Assembly (NCBI RefSeq): GCF_031656915.1
Contig: NZ_CP134227.1
Span: forward strand, 2,356,001-2,420,000
Reading direction: 5' to 3'
DNA length: 64,000 nt
Source: Nocardioides marmorisolisilvae
Lineage (GTDB): Bacteria > Actinomycetota > Actinomycetes > Propionibacteriales > Nocardioidaceae
Positions 41,898-49,974 of this stretch are shown here, in pieces. The stretch's first letter is position 1; each line of letters begins with the position of its first letter. Under the pieces are notes generated by a model. It saw nothing but the letters and a program-made list of their open reading frames with translations. It made no database searches and was not told where the DNA came from. Both the position numbers and the translations under genes were made by a program.

Positions 41898-42641
41898 ATG
41901 AGCGAACTGTCCGGTGGTGCCCCCTGTTGGCTGGAACTCGGTGGCACGCCCAGCGCGGACGTGCTGGCGCACTATGCCGCACATCTCGGCTGGACCTACG
42001 ACATGAACCCCGAGGACTCGGGCTATCGGAGGGCGTTTGCCGACGGCTTCAAGGTGGCCGGTTTCGGCGGTCCCGCCGAGCCTCGGCCCGAGCGCGGGTG
42101 GCGGGTCTACATCGCCGTGGACGACGTCGATGCCGGTCGCGAGCTCGCGGTCCACGCGGGCGCTCCCGCACTCGGCGCGATCATCTCCGTCCCCGACGGC
42201 CGGTTCGCCTGGTTGCATCACCCCTTGGGCGGGCACATGGGCCTGTTCGAGTCACAGACAGATCCGGGCACCGCGGTATGCCCAGGAGTGGGACGCATCA
42301 GTGGTTGGACCCAGGAGTCACCTGACTGCGATGGAGTCCGAAGCTTCCACCAGGCTGTCTTCGGACCCGGGTTCCCGACACTGGTCGACTACCAGACGAG
42401 CACACGTGCCGGCTGGATCGTGCGCGTCACCGCGGAAGTCGATCACGCCCTGGATCTGCAAGACCCGGCAGGCAATCGATTGCGCCTCGAGCCCGCCACT
42501 CCTTCGGACCGCACTGCCGCGGGGAGCGGTCGGCGGGCGTTGAAGTCGTTCACATGTGAGAACCTTGACGAGGTGCACCACCGAATGAGAGCACGAAACC
42601 TTCTTAGACCTCAGGGGAATGATGGCGCAGAAGCAACCTAA
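41898..42641 (+). CDS. VOC-superfamily (glyoxalase/dioxygenase-fold) protein
   Basis: A 247-residue protein beginning M-S-E-L-S-G-G-A-P-C-W-L-E-L-G-G-T-P-S-A-D-V-L-A-H-Y-A-A-H-L-G-W, the usual vicinal-oxygen-chelate opening, with a second half-module from about residue 125. H-P-L-G-G-H-M-G-L-F-E and D-P-A-G-N-R-L-R-L-E are the ends of the two modules. Metal ligands are not clearly conserved in both halves, so catalytic class is open. The 3' end overlaps the MarR gene by 20 bases. Confidence 0.7.
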   Translation: MSELSGGAPCWLELGGTPSADVLAHYAAHLGWTYDMNPEDSGYRRAFADGFKVAGFGGPAEPRPERGWRVYIAVDDVDAGRELAVHAGAPALGAIISVPDGRFAWLHHPLGGHMGLFESQTDPGTAVCPGVGRISGWTQESPDCDGVRSFHQAVFGPGFPTLVDYQTSTRAGWIVRVTAEVDHALDLQDPAGNRLRLEPATPSDRTAAGSGRRALKSFTCENLDEVHHRMRARNLLRPQGNDGAEAT

Positions 42642-43170
42642 GCGTTCCTCGGATCTGGTCGACCTCATCATCGACCAATGGTCCCGCGAGGTCCCCGGTC
42701 TGGACGTCAGCAGCATCGGCGTGCTCGGCCGGCTGCATCGCTGCGACATCCGCTACCAGGGACTCGTGGCCGATGTGCTTGAGGAGTTCAACCTGACCAC
42801 GGCGGCCTTCGACGTGCTCGCGTCCCTTCGCCGGAGCCCAGAGCACAAGCGCACTGCGGGCCAGCTCGCGCAGGTCGGCCTGATCAGCAGCGGCGGCCTC
42901 ACCCAGCGGATCGACAGGCTGGAGAGGTCCGGGCTGGTCAGCCGCACCCGGGATCCCAACGATCGCCGGGTCGTCTACATCGAGCTCACCGCTGCCGGCC
43001 ACAACCTGATCGACACGGTGCTGGAGCGGCATTTCGCGGAACAGAACAGCTTCCTGTCCGGACTCACCCGCACCGAGCAGCGGCAGCTGGCCGAGCTGCT
43101 CTCGCGGCTCGAGGTCTCGCTCGAAGTCGCCGAGCGAATGCGCGAGGAGCCCGACCAGGACGCCGGCTGA
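42622..43170 (+). CDS. MarR-family transcriptional regulator
   Basis: A 182-residue winged-helix regulator very like the one at 25766: G-L-D-V-S-S-I-G-V-L-G-R, then T-T-A-A-F-D-V-L-A-S-L-R-R-S, S-G-G-L-T-Q-R-I-D-R-L-E-R-S-G-L-V, and the wing N-D-R-R-V-V-Y-I-E-L-T. ATG 42622 has AGGGG 4 bases upstream; ATG 42619 is too close. It is the last gene of the importer/hydrolase run and lies next to the catabolic cluster, which it may control. Confidence 0.88.
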   Translation: MAQKQPKRSSDLVDLIIDQWSREVPGLDVSSIGVLGRLHRCDIRYQGLVADVLEEFNLTTAAFDVLASLRRSPEHKRTAGQLAQVGLISSGGLTQRIDRLERSGLVSRTRDPNDRRVVYIELTAAGHNLIDTVLERHFAEQNSFLSGLTRTEQRQLAELLSRLEVSLEVAERMREEPDQDAG

Positions 43171-43208
43171 CCAAAAGCCTGGCCGGAGTGCCGGCGTAGT
43201 TCCCAGCG

Positions 43209-43255
43209 CTGGATCAGGGCTAGGTCAGGGCTGGGTCAGTGCTGGATCAAGGCTG
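43209..43255. repeat. Four tandem 11-bp repeats at a convergent gene end
   Basis: Units CTGGATCAGGG, CTAGGTCAGGG, CTGGGTCAGTG and CTGGATCAAGG follow one another from 43209 to 43252, with a partial fifth. Each unit gives a TGA on the minus strand, and with an 11-bp period these fall in all three frames. The aldehyde dehydrogenase stop (43247-43249) is one of them. Confidence 0.75.
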
Positions 43256-44782
43256 GCCCCACGGCAGCGGGGTGCCGGTCAGGTCCCAGTAGATGCTCTT
43301 CTGGCGCATGTACGACTTGATCCCGTCCCGACCCTTCTCGGTGCCTAGTCCACTGGCCTTGTGGCCGCTGAACGGCGTCGAGATGCTGAACTGCTTGTAG
43401 GTGTTGATCCACACCGTGCCGGAGTCGATCGCTCGGGCGACCCGCCAGGCCCGGCGATAGTCGCTGGTCCAGATTCCGCAGGCGAGCCCGAACTCGTTGT
43501 CGTTCGCCTGGGCGATCAGGTCGGACTCGTCCCTGAACGGGAGTACGACAGCGACCGGCCCGAAGACCTCCTCGCGGCAGATCGTGTCCTGGTTGGTGAC
43601 ACCGGCCAGGATCGTCGGCAGGTAGTAGGCGCCTGCAGCCAGCGCTGGATCCTCCGGAATGCATCCTCCGGCCAGCACCGTCGCACCTTCCGCGACCGCC
43701 TTGTCGACCATGCCGGCCACCTGGTCCCGGTGGGAGTGGTGCACCAAGGGCGCGACGTCGGTGCCCGGGTCGGTGCCGGGTCCGACTCGCAGTTGCCGGG
43801 TCCGTTCCACGAGCCGACCGACGAAGTCGTCGTAGACAGACTCGTGGATGAACAAGCGGGAACCAGCGATGCAGCTCTGGCCACTGGAGGAGAAGATGCC
43901 GAACAGGATCCCGGCGAGGGCTTGCTCCAGATCGGCATCGGCGAAGACGATCGTCGGTGACTTACCCCCGAGCTCGAGGGTCACCGGCATGATCTTGTCC
44001 GCAGCGACCCGCCCGATCTTGCGCCCCGTGGTGGTTCCACCGGTGAAGGACACCTTGCCGACCGACGGGTGGGCGACCAGCGCGTTGCCGATCACCGAGC
44101 CCGAGCCGGGCAACACCGAGAGCAGTCCTGCGGGCAGACCCGCCTCCTCGCAGATCCGGCCGACCAGCAGGGACACCAATGGCGCCCACACCGGCGGCTT
44201 GAGCACCACCGCGTTGCCTGCAGCCAGCGCCGGCGCGACCTTCTGGGCATCACTGGCGATGGGCGAGTTCCAGGGCGTAATCGCTGCGACCACGCCGTAC
44301 GGCTCGTGCGCCGTCATGGTCAGGCTGCCGGCGCGCTGGGGCGTGACTGCCTCCTCCATCGTTTCCAGTGCGGCTGCCATGTACCGGAAGGTCCCCGCGG
44401 CGCTCATCGCCAGTGCCCTGGTTTCGGACCGGCACTTTCCGGTGTCAGCGGTCTGAACATGCGAGATGAGGTCGGCACGCTCCTCGATGAGATCACCTAT
44501 CCGGTGCAGAACCAGGGCGCGCTGGTGCGGGAGCAGGTCTGCCCAGACACCCGCCCGCGAAGCCGCGAGTCCGGCCGTCACCGCGTCCTCGACATCCTCC
44601 AGCGATGCCCCGTGGAAGGCGTGCACTACCCCGCCCGTGGCCGGGTCACGTGACTCGATCAGCTCGCCGCCGCCCTGCCGCCACTCCCCTCCGACCAGGA
44701 TGAGGTCCTCCAGCCCGTCCACCCCGTCCAGGGCGGCATGGCGAGAAGCGCTCAGCTGCGTGTCCGGCTGCGTGGTGTTCAT
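43247..44782 (-). CDS. NAD(P)-dependent aldehyde dehydrogenase
   Basis: A 511-residue class I-type aldehyde dehydrogenase: V-A-A-I-T-P-W-N-S-P and F-T-G-G-T-T-T-G in the nucleotide-binding domain, E-L-G-G-K-S-P with the general base, and catalytic cysteine in G-Q-S-C-I-A-G-S. ATG 44782 has AAGGAG 8 bases upstream. It is divergent from the cupin and the rest of the plus-strand cluster, sharing a control region with a palindrome. It would oxidise a semialdehyde or the aldehyde made by the ThDP enzyme. Confidence 0.9.
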   Translation of the reverse strand: MNTTQPDTQLSASRHAALDGVDGLEDLILVGGEWRQGGGELIESRDPATGGVVHAFHGASLEDVEDAVTAGLAASRAGVWADLLPHQRALVLHRIGDLIEERADLISHVQTADTGKCRSETRALAMSAAGTFRYMAAALETMEEAVTPQRAGSLTMTAHEPYGVVAAITPWNSPIASDAQKVAPALAAGNAVVLKPPVWAPLVSLLVGRICEEAGLPAGLLSVLPGSGSVIGNALVAHPSVGKVSFTGGTTTGRKIGRVAADKIMPVTLELGGKSPTIVFADADLEQALAGILFGIFSSSGQSCIAGSRLFIHESVYDDFVGRLVERTRQLRVGPGTDPGTDVAPLVHHSHRDQVAGMVDKAVAEGATVLAGGCIPEDPALAAGAYYLPTILAGVTNQDTICREEVFGPVAVVLPFRDESDLIAQANDNEFGLACGIWTSDYRRAWRVARAIDSGTVWINTYKQFSISTPFSGHKASGLGTEKGRDGIKSYMRQKSIYWDLTGTPLPWGQP

Positions 44783-44922
44783 CTGCGGTCTCCTTAGAGC
44801 CAAGAGGATTGAAACCTGGGCAGAGACGATCCGCGTGCGTGGAAGCATCGACTGCTGAAGGAGCGTCCGCCAAACTTCTTGCTTTTGGGTGTTGACGGAT
44901 CGCCCTCGACGGCTTCATGCTA

Positions 44923-44935
44923 CTAAGTATCTTAG
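44923..44935. promoter_or_regulatory. Palindrome in the divergent aldehyde dehydrogenase/cupin control region
   Basis: CTAAGTATCTTAG is a perfect 5-3-5 palindrome 31 bases upstream of the cupin start, in a 183-bp divergent gap. A TTGACG hexamer at 44892-44897 could be a -35 box for the plus strand. The arms (CTAAG/CTTAG) also occur around the palindromes at 36708-36727, suggesting related MarR regulators. Confidence 0.5.
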
Positions 44936-44965
44936 GTCTGAGACAATACCCCAAGGAGACTTCCT

Positions 44966-45493
44966 ATGACCACGACAGAGAACACCGTGGAGACCAACGA
45001 CCTCGATGCGCTCATCGACTCCTGCCTGGCCACCAAGGAGAGCCGATACGAGGACTGGGACACGTTGGCCTTCCAGGCCGAGAAGGGTGGCGAGAAGTTT
45101 CGCCGGGCCCAGATCCGCTACATCGGGTCCGGTGCGACCGGCAACCACGAGGGTGACGGTCGGACCCTGCCCTCCGGCGGGTTCACGTTCTCTAACATGC
45201 TGTTGCCGGCCGGCTGTGTCGGTCCCGAGCACACTCACCACGACGTCGAGGAGGCGTTCTTCGTCCTCGAGGGCCAGGTCGAGTTCAGCGTGCACGATGT
45301 CGAGGACGGCACCAAGACCGCCTCCCGTGTTCTCGGCTACCGGGATCTGATCCGGGTCCCGGCCGGCGTACCCCGCAGCCTGAAGACGGTCAGTGACGAG
45401 GACGCACTCATCTGCGTGATCATCGGAACCCAGAAGCCGCAGCTCCCGACGTACCCCAAGACGTCGGAGATGTACGGCGTCACGCGCGACTGA
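44966..45493 (+). CDS. Cupin-domain protein
   Basis: A 175-residue single-cupin protein. Motif 1 reads G-P-E-H-T-H-H-D-V-E-E-A-F-F-V-L-E-G, motif 2 R-D-L-I-R-V-P-A-G-V-P-R, so metal-binding histidines and glutamate are present. Possible roles are a dioxygenase, isomerase or decarboxylation helper. AAGGAG precedes ATG 44966. First gene of the plus-strand catabolic run. Confidence 0.8.
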   Translation: MTTTENTVETNDLDALIDSCLATKESRYEDWDTLAFQAEKGGEKFRRAQIRYIGSGATGNHEGDGRTLPSGGFTFSNMLLPAGCVGPEHTHHDVEEAFFVLEGQVEFSVHDVEDGTKTASRVLGYRDLIRVPAGVPRSLKTVSDEDALICVIIGTQKPQLPTYPKTSEMYGVTRD

Positions 45494-45532
45494 CCACCCA
45501 CCAGCCCAGCACAACATCGGAGGGAGAGACGG

Positions 45533-46495
45533 ATGCTCACCCCAACAGGAGCACGCGAGCTCCGCGTCAACGGGTTGAACTGGGAGGCCGAAGGCGTCCT
45601 GAGTGTCCGGCTCACCGACCCGTCCGGGGAGGCCCTGCCCACGTGGGAGCCAGGCGCCCACCTGGCGCTGCACCTGCCCAACGGCATCGTTCGTGAGTTC
45701 TCCCTGTGCTCCGATCCGGAGGACCGCACCGGTTGGACCGTCGCGGTCCTCCGGGAGCCGAGCTCACGCGGTGGCAGTGCCTACGTCCATGTCGAGCTGC
45801 GTCCCGGCGACCTCATCACCGTCGACGGGCCACGCAACAACTTCCAGCTCGAGCCGGCGGCGAGGTACGTGCTGGTCGCCGGGGGCATCGGGATCACTCC
45901 GATCCTCGCGATGGCTCGCGACCTGGAGCGGCGCGGCGCAGACTGGAGCATGCTCTATGCGGGCCGGTCCGCCGCCACGATGGCCTTCGTCGACGAGCTG
46001 GAGAAGCTCGGCACCGCTCACCTGCGCATCCATGCGGATGACGAAGCGGGCGGCCCCCCGAACCTCTCCGAAGTACTCGAAGGGGTTGACGCCGACACGC
46101 TCGTCTACTGCTGCGGCCCCGAGCCGCTGCTCAAGGGGGTGGAGGAGGGGTTGGCCGATGCCGGATGCCTGCGCCTGGAGCGGTTCAAGGCCCCCGACCC
46201 GGTTGCTCCGCCCGAAGGTGGCGACCAGCCCTTCGAGATCGTCTGCGCGGGGTCGGGAAGACGGGTCGCCGTCCCGGTCGGAACCACCGCTCTCGACGCC
46301 CTGGACCAGGCGGGCTTCGACATGCCCAGCTCGTGCACCGAGGGCATCTGCGGCACCTGTGAGACCAAGGTGCTCAGCGGCATCGTCGACCATCGCGACT
46401 TCCTGCTGAGCGACAGCGAGAAGGAAGCCCAGAACACCATGTTCATCTGCGTATCGCGGGCGCTGACCCCCGAGCTCACCCTCGACATCTCCTGA
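45533..46495 (+). CDS. VanB/phthalate dioxygenase reductase-type ferredoxin reductase
   Basis: A 320-residue reductase with an N-terminal flavin domain (R-E-F-S-L-C-S-D-P), NADH domain (V-A-G-G-I-G-I-T-P-I-L-A-M near residue 117 and Y-C-C-G-P-E-P-L-L), and C-terminal plant-type [2Fe-2S] domain with cysteines near 267, 272, 275 and 305 (S-S-C-T-E-G-I-C-G-T-C). This architecture serves two-component Rieske oxygenases, so it should supply electrons to the Rieske enzyme at 53279. Confidence 0.9.
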   Translation: MLTPTGARELRVNGLNWEAEGVLSVRLTDPSGEALPTWEPGAHLALHLPNGIVREFSLCSDPEDRTGWTVAVLREPSSRGGSAYVHVELRPGDLITVDGPRNNFQLEPAARYVLVAGGIGITPILAMARDLERRGADWSMLYAGRSAATMAFVDELEKLGTAHLRIHADDEAGGPPNLSEVLEGVDADTLVYCCGPEPLLKGVEEGLADAGCLRLERFKAPDPVAPPEGGDQPFEIVCAGSGRRVAVPVGTTALDALDQAGFDMPSSCTEGICGTCETKVLSGIVDHRDFLLSDSEKEAQNTMFICVSRALTPELTLDIS

Positions 46496-46505
46496 AGGGA
46501 ACCAC

Positions 46506-47459
46506 ATGTCCATCACCGGGATCGTCAACCCCGGGCCGCCCGTGGCCCGCCTCCACTCCCTGCGCTCGGTCTCCCTGCTCGTGCCGGACCCGAAGTCGAT
46601 GATCGACTTCTACACCGGCACCTGGGGCCTCAGCGCCACCGATCAGGGTGACGACGTCGCCTGGCTACGCGGGTCCGGCCAGGAGCACCACATCCTGCAC
46701 CTCGCCCAGCACGACCAGAACGCGCTCGGCAAGATCGTCTTCGCTCTCGACACCCGTCGTGCCGTCGACGCAGCCGCCCGCGGACTGGAGAGGCTCGGCG
46801 TGGCCGTCGTACGCGAACCGGGTCCGCTCGACGATGCGGCCGGTGGCTACGGGCTGCAGTTCGTCGACCCGGAAGGGCGTCTGGTCGAGCTGAGCGTCGA
46901 GCGCTTCGCCGTCTCCGCCCGCGACGCCAACGGCCGGGACGCGATCCCGCGCAAGATCGCCCACGTGGTGCTCAACACCGTCGACATCGACGCGATTAGC
47001 ACCTTCTACTGCGACGTCCTGGGCATGCGGATCTCGGACTGGTCCGAGCACCAGATGGCCTTCCTGCGCTGCAACAGCGACCACCACGTGATCGCCTTCA
47101 ACCAGGCGCCCTGGACCTCGCTGAACCACGTCGCCTACGAGATGCCGTCGGTCGATCACTTTATGCGCGGCATCGGCAACCTGCGCCGTGCGGGCATCAG
47201 CCCCGAGTGGGGCCCGGGCCGGCACGGACCCGGCGACAACACCTTCTCCTACTTCAGCGACCCGGCCGGACTGGTCTGCGAGTACACCTCCGAGGTCGCC
47301 CAGATCGAGGAGGACAGCTGGCTGTGCCGGGTCTGGCCGCGCACCCCGGAGCTCTCAGACCAGTGGGGTACGGCGGGACCGCCCACCGAGAAGGTCCGCA
47401 AGCACATGGCGGGCGTGCCGGACGCTGGTCACCTGGCCCGACTCACCAAGACCGCCTGA
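46506..47459 (+). CDS. Extradiol ring-cleavage dioxygenase, type I (BphC/VOC family)
   Basis: A 317-residue two-module VOC protein. The active C-terminal module keeps the Fe(II)/Mn triad: H153 (K-I-A-H-V-V-L-N-T), H208 (L-N-H-V-A-Y-E-M) and E259 (V-C-E-Y-T). The start ATG 46506 is 8 bp after the reductase stop. It would cleave a catechol-type ring next to the hydroxyls; the hydrolase at 48292 is a candidate for the next step. Substrate unknown. Confidence 0.85.
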   Translation: MSITGIVNPGPPVARLHSLRSVSLLVPDPKSMIDFYTGTWGLSATDQGDDVAWLRGSGQEHHILHLAQHDQNALGKIVFALDTRRAVDAAARGLERLGVAVVREPGPLDDAAGGYGLQFVDPEGRLVELSVERFAVSARDANGRDAIPRKIAHVVLNTVDIDAISTFYCDVLGMRISDWSEHQMAFLRCNSDHHVIAFNQAPWTSLNHVAYEMPSVDHFMRGIGNLRRAGISPEWGPGRHGPGDNTFSYFSDPAGLVCEYTSEVAQIEEDSWLCRVWPRTPELSDQWGTAGPPTEKVRKHMAGVPDAGHLARLTKTA

Positions 47460-47461
47460 TC

Positions 47462-48295
47462 ATGACGCTCACCCACCTGCGACACCCGGCGACCGCATCA
47501 GCGCAAGGGGGCCCGCTGCGCGTCGCCGTGCTCGGCCACGGCTCGATCGGCAGGCCCGTCGCCGACGCACTGAAGTCCGGCAACGTCGACGGAGCCGCCC
47601 TGGCTGCCGTGGTCGACTCGCACGGCACCCAGGATGCGGCCGGTGAGTCGATCACCTTTGCCCAGGCCACAGAGCTGGCTGACCTCTTCGTCGAGGCGGC
47701 CGGCCAGAACGTGCTCGCCGAGTTCGGACCGCGGGTTGTGGCCGCAGGGGTGGACCTGCTGGTGCTCTCGATCGGGGCGCTCGCCGACGAGCGGTTGCAC
47801 GAGCAGCTCTTCGGGGGACCAGGCAGGCTCTACCTCTCCACCGGCGCGATCGGTGGGCTGGACCTAATCCGGGCGGTCGCCGACGGGGGCACCCTGGACA
47901 AGATCTGCATCGAGACCTACAAGCAACCACGCACACTGGTCCAGGACTGGATGGACGACCAGCAGCGGGCCGAGCTGCTCGAGGTCACCGGCCGCACCGA
48001 AGTTCTCCGCGGCACCCCGCAACGGATCGCCACGGCGTTCCCGAAGTCCGCCAACGTCGCCATGGCCGTGGCGATGGCCGCCGGCGACCCGGCCAAGGTC
48101 GAGGCAGTGGTGTTCGCCGACCCGGAATGCAGCCTGACCAGCAACGAGATCACCGTCCAGAGCAGAACCGGCAGCTACCTGTTCCAGATCCGCAACCTGC
48201 CGTCTCGGGACAACCCAGCCAGCTCCGGAGTGGTGCCGTTCGCCGTTCTGCGCGCAATCCAGGACCTGGCCGGTCGGCGGGAGACGCTGATATGA
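47462..48295 (+). CDS. Aspartate dehydrogenase-like NAD(P) oxidoreductase
   Basis: A 277-residue protein with the Rossmann motif V-A-V-L-G-H-G-S-I-G near residue 21 and the aspartate-dehydrogenase domain signatures S-T-G-A-I-G-G-L-D and F-P-K-S-A-N-V-A-M-A-V-A-M-A-A. True family members reductively aminate oxaloacetate or oxidise aspartate to iminoaspartate. In aromatic clusters the paralogues probably act on another amino or imino acid. It starts 2 bp after the dioxygenase stop and overlaps the hydrolase gene (ATGA). Confidence 0.82.
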   Translation: MTLTHLRHPATASAQGGPLRVAVLGHGSIGRPVADALKSGNVDGAALAAVVDSHGTQDAAGESITFAQATELADLFVEAAGQNVLAEFGPRVVAAGVDLLVLSIGALADERLHEQLFGGPGRLYLSTGAIGGLDLIRAVADGGTLDKICIETYKQPRTLVQDWMDDQQRAELLEVTGRTEVLRGTPQRIATAFPKSANVAMAVAMAAGDPAKVEAVVFADPECSLTSNEITVQSRTGSYLFQIRNLPSRDNPASSGVVPFAVLRAIQDLAGRRETLI

Positions 48296-49164
48296 GCCGC
48301 GCCGAGGTCGGCGACATTGCCCTGGAGCTCTTCGAACCCGACGAGACCGGCGAGCCTGCCCGCACCGTCCCCGTGGTACTCCTGCACGGCATCGGCGGCA
48401 GTGCTGACACCTTCGCCGGAGTCGGACCCCTGCTCGCCGCGGCCGGATGGCGCACCGTGGCCTGGGACGCTCCGGGATACGGCGCCTCCGCCGACCCCGG
48501 TCCGGAGGTCGCTGGGCCACTCACTGGGCCTGACTCCCCCGGCGCCTACGTCGAACTGGTCGCCGGTCTGCTCGAGCGCCTCGACGCCCCCCACGCCCAC
48601 CTTGTCGGAGTGTCCTGGGGCGGCGTGATCTGCACCCAGGTCGCGGTCCGCCGACCTGAGGTGGTCGCCAGCCTCACCCTGATCGACTCCACTCGTGGGT
48701 CGGCGACGACTCCGGAGAAGGCGGCCGCCATGCGTGGCCGGGTGGCCGAGTTGCAAGCCGTCGGCGCCGAGCAGTTCGCGGCAGGCCGTGCGCCACGACT
48801 GCTCGCCGACGGAGCGGACCTCACGGTCGCTCGGGAGGTGGCACGACAGATGTCGTCCGTGCGGCTGGCCGGGTACGCCGGCGCCGCCGAGATGATGGCC
48901 CAGAGCGACACCGGGCCTGTGCTCTCGAGCATCACAGCGCCGACGCTGGTGCTGGTCGGTGACCAGGACCTGGTCACCGGCGTCGAGGAGTCTCGACTGC
49001 TGGCGGATGCGATCCGGCAGGCGCAGTTCGGTCTGGTCCGCAACGCCGGCCACGCCGCCGTACAGGAACAGCCGGTCGAGGTCGCCGATGCGCTGCTGAG
49101 GTTCCTGGCCGGGCTGCCCGAGGAAGCGCCCAGCGACCGCACCCGTCAGGAGAGCATCCGATGA
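48292..49164 (+). CDS. Alpha/beta hydrolase, ring-cleavage-product hydrolase-like
   Basis: A 290-residue hydrolase with oxyanion motif L-L-H-G-I-G-G, nucleophile elbow G-V-S-W-G-G, acid in V-G-D-Q-D and histidine in N-A-G-H-A-A. This arrangement matches the BphD/MhpC group that splits C-C bonds of meta-cleavage products. It overlaps its neighbours by 4 bases at each end. Confidence 0.82.
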   Translation: MSRAEVGDIALELFEPDETGEPARTVPVVLLHGIGGSADTFAGVGPLLAAAGWRTVAWDAPGYGASADPGPEVAGPLTGPDSPGAYVELVAGLLERLDAPHAHLVGVSWGGVICTQVAVRRPEVVASLTLIDSTRGSATTPEKAAAMRGRVAELQAVGAEQFAAGRAPRLLADGADLTVAREVARQMSSVRLAGYAGAAEMMAQSDTGPVLSSITAPTLVLVGDQDLVTGVEESRLLADAIRQAQFGLVRNAGHAAVQEQPVEVADALLRFLAGLPEEAPSDRTRQESIR

Positions 49165-49904
49165 GTGGCCGACCGTTGTACGTCGTCACCGGCTCCGGAC
49201 GGGGCCTCGGCCTGGCCATCGCCGAGCGACTCGGACGCGACGGCGCCCGGATCGTGGTGGCCGAGCTGAGGCCCGAGGTTGCCGAGAAGGGCGTCGCCCA
49301 ACTGCTGGAGCACGGCATCGAGGCGCACCGGGTGGACACCGACGTCTCCGAGGCAGCCTCAGTGGCCGCACTGGCCGAAGCCGTCGAGGCCCTCGGCGGT
49401 GCGCAGGGCCTGGTCAACAACGCTGCCATCGCCAACGGCGTCGGCGGGCTGCCCTTCCACCAGATCGAGGAGACGCAGTTCAGCCGGATCCTCGACGTCA
49501 ACGTGCGCGGGACCTGGCTGGTCTCCAGGGCGCTGTACCCCCAACTGACCCGCCACCAGGGGGCGATCGTCAACCTCGCCTCTGATGCCGCCCTCTACGG
49601 CTCACCACGGCTGGCACACTACGTCGCCTCCAAGGGCGCGATCATCTCGATGACGCGTGGCATGGCCCGCGACGCCGGACCGGACGGCGTGCGCGTCAAC
49701 GCGGTGGCCCCCGGCCTGACCCGGGTGGAGGCGACGGAGACCGTTCCGGCGGAGCGCTACGAGCTCTATCGCAACAACCGCGCCCTGGATCGCGACCAGA
49801 CCCCGGAGGACGTGACCGGCGTGGTCGCATTCCTGCTCAGCGACGACTCCCGCTACGTCACCGGCCAGACACTGGTCGTCGACGGCGGCTTTGTGATGCC
49901 CTGA
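49161..49904 (+). CDS. Short-chain dehydrogenase/reductase (canonical)
   Basis: A 247-residue SDR: cofactor motif T-G-S-G-R-G-L-G, N-N-A, catalytic serine in N-L-A-S-D-A, and Y-V-A-S-K with Tyr and Lys intact. It could oxidise a cis-dihydrodiol or alcohol in the pathway. ATG overlaps the hydrolase stop. Confidence 0.88.
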   Translation: MSGRPLYVVTGSGRGLGLAIAERLGRDGARIVVAELRPEVAEKGVAQLLEHGIEAHRVDTDVSEAASVAALAEAVEALGGAQGLVNNAAIANGVGGLPFHQIEETQFSRILDVNVRGTWLVSRALYPQLTRHQGAIVNLASDAALYGSPRLAHYVASKGAIISMTRGMARDAGPDGVRVNAVAPGLTRVEATETVPAERYELYRNNRALDRDQTPEDVTGVVAFLLSDDSRYVTGQTLVVDGGFVMP

Positions 49905-49974
49905 CCAACCAGCCAGCCCGGCCACCCGACCAACCGACTACCCCGACCCGACAAACCTTCACGAAAGGCACCAC

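Noticed and set aside
43209-43255. Possible CRISPR array
   Set aside because: Units are 11 bp without spacers; a simple tandem repeat. No CRISPR array or cas gene was seen in the window.
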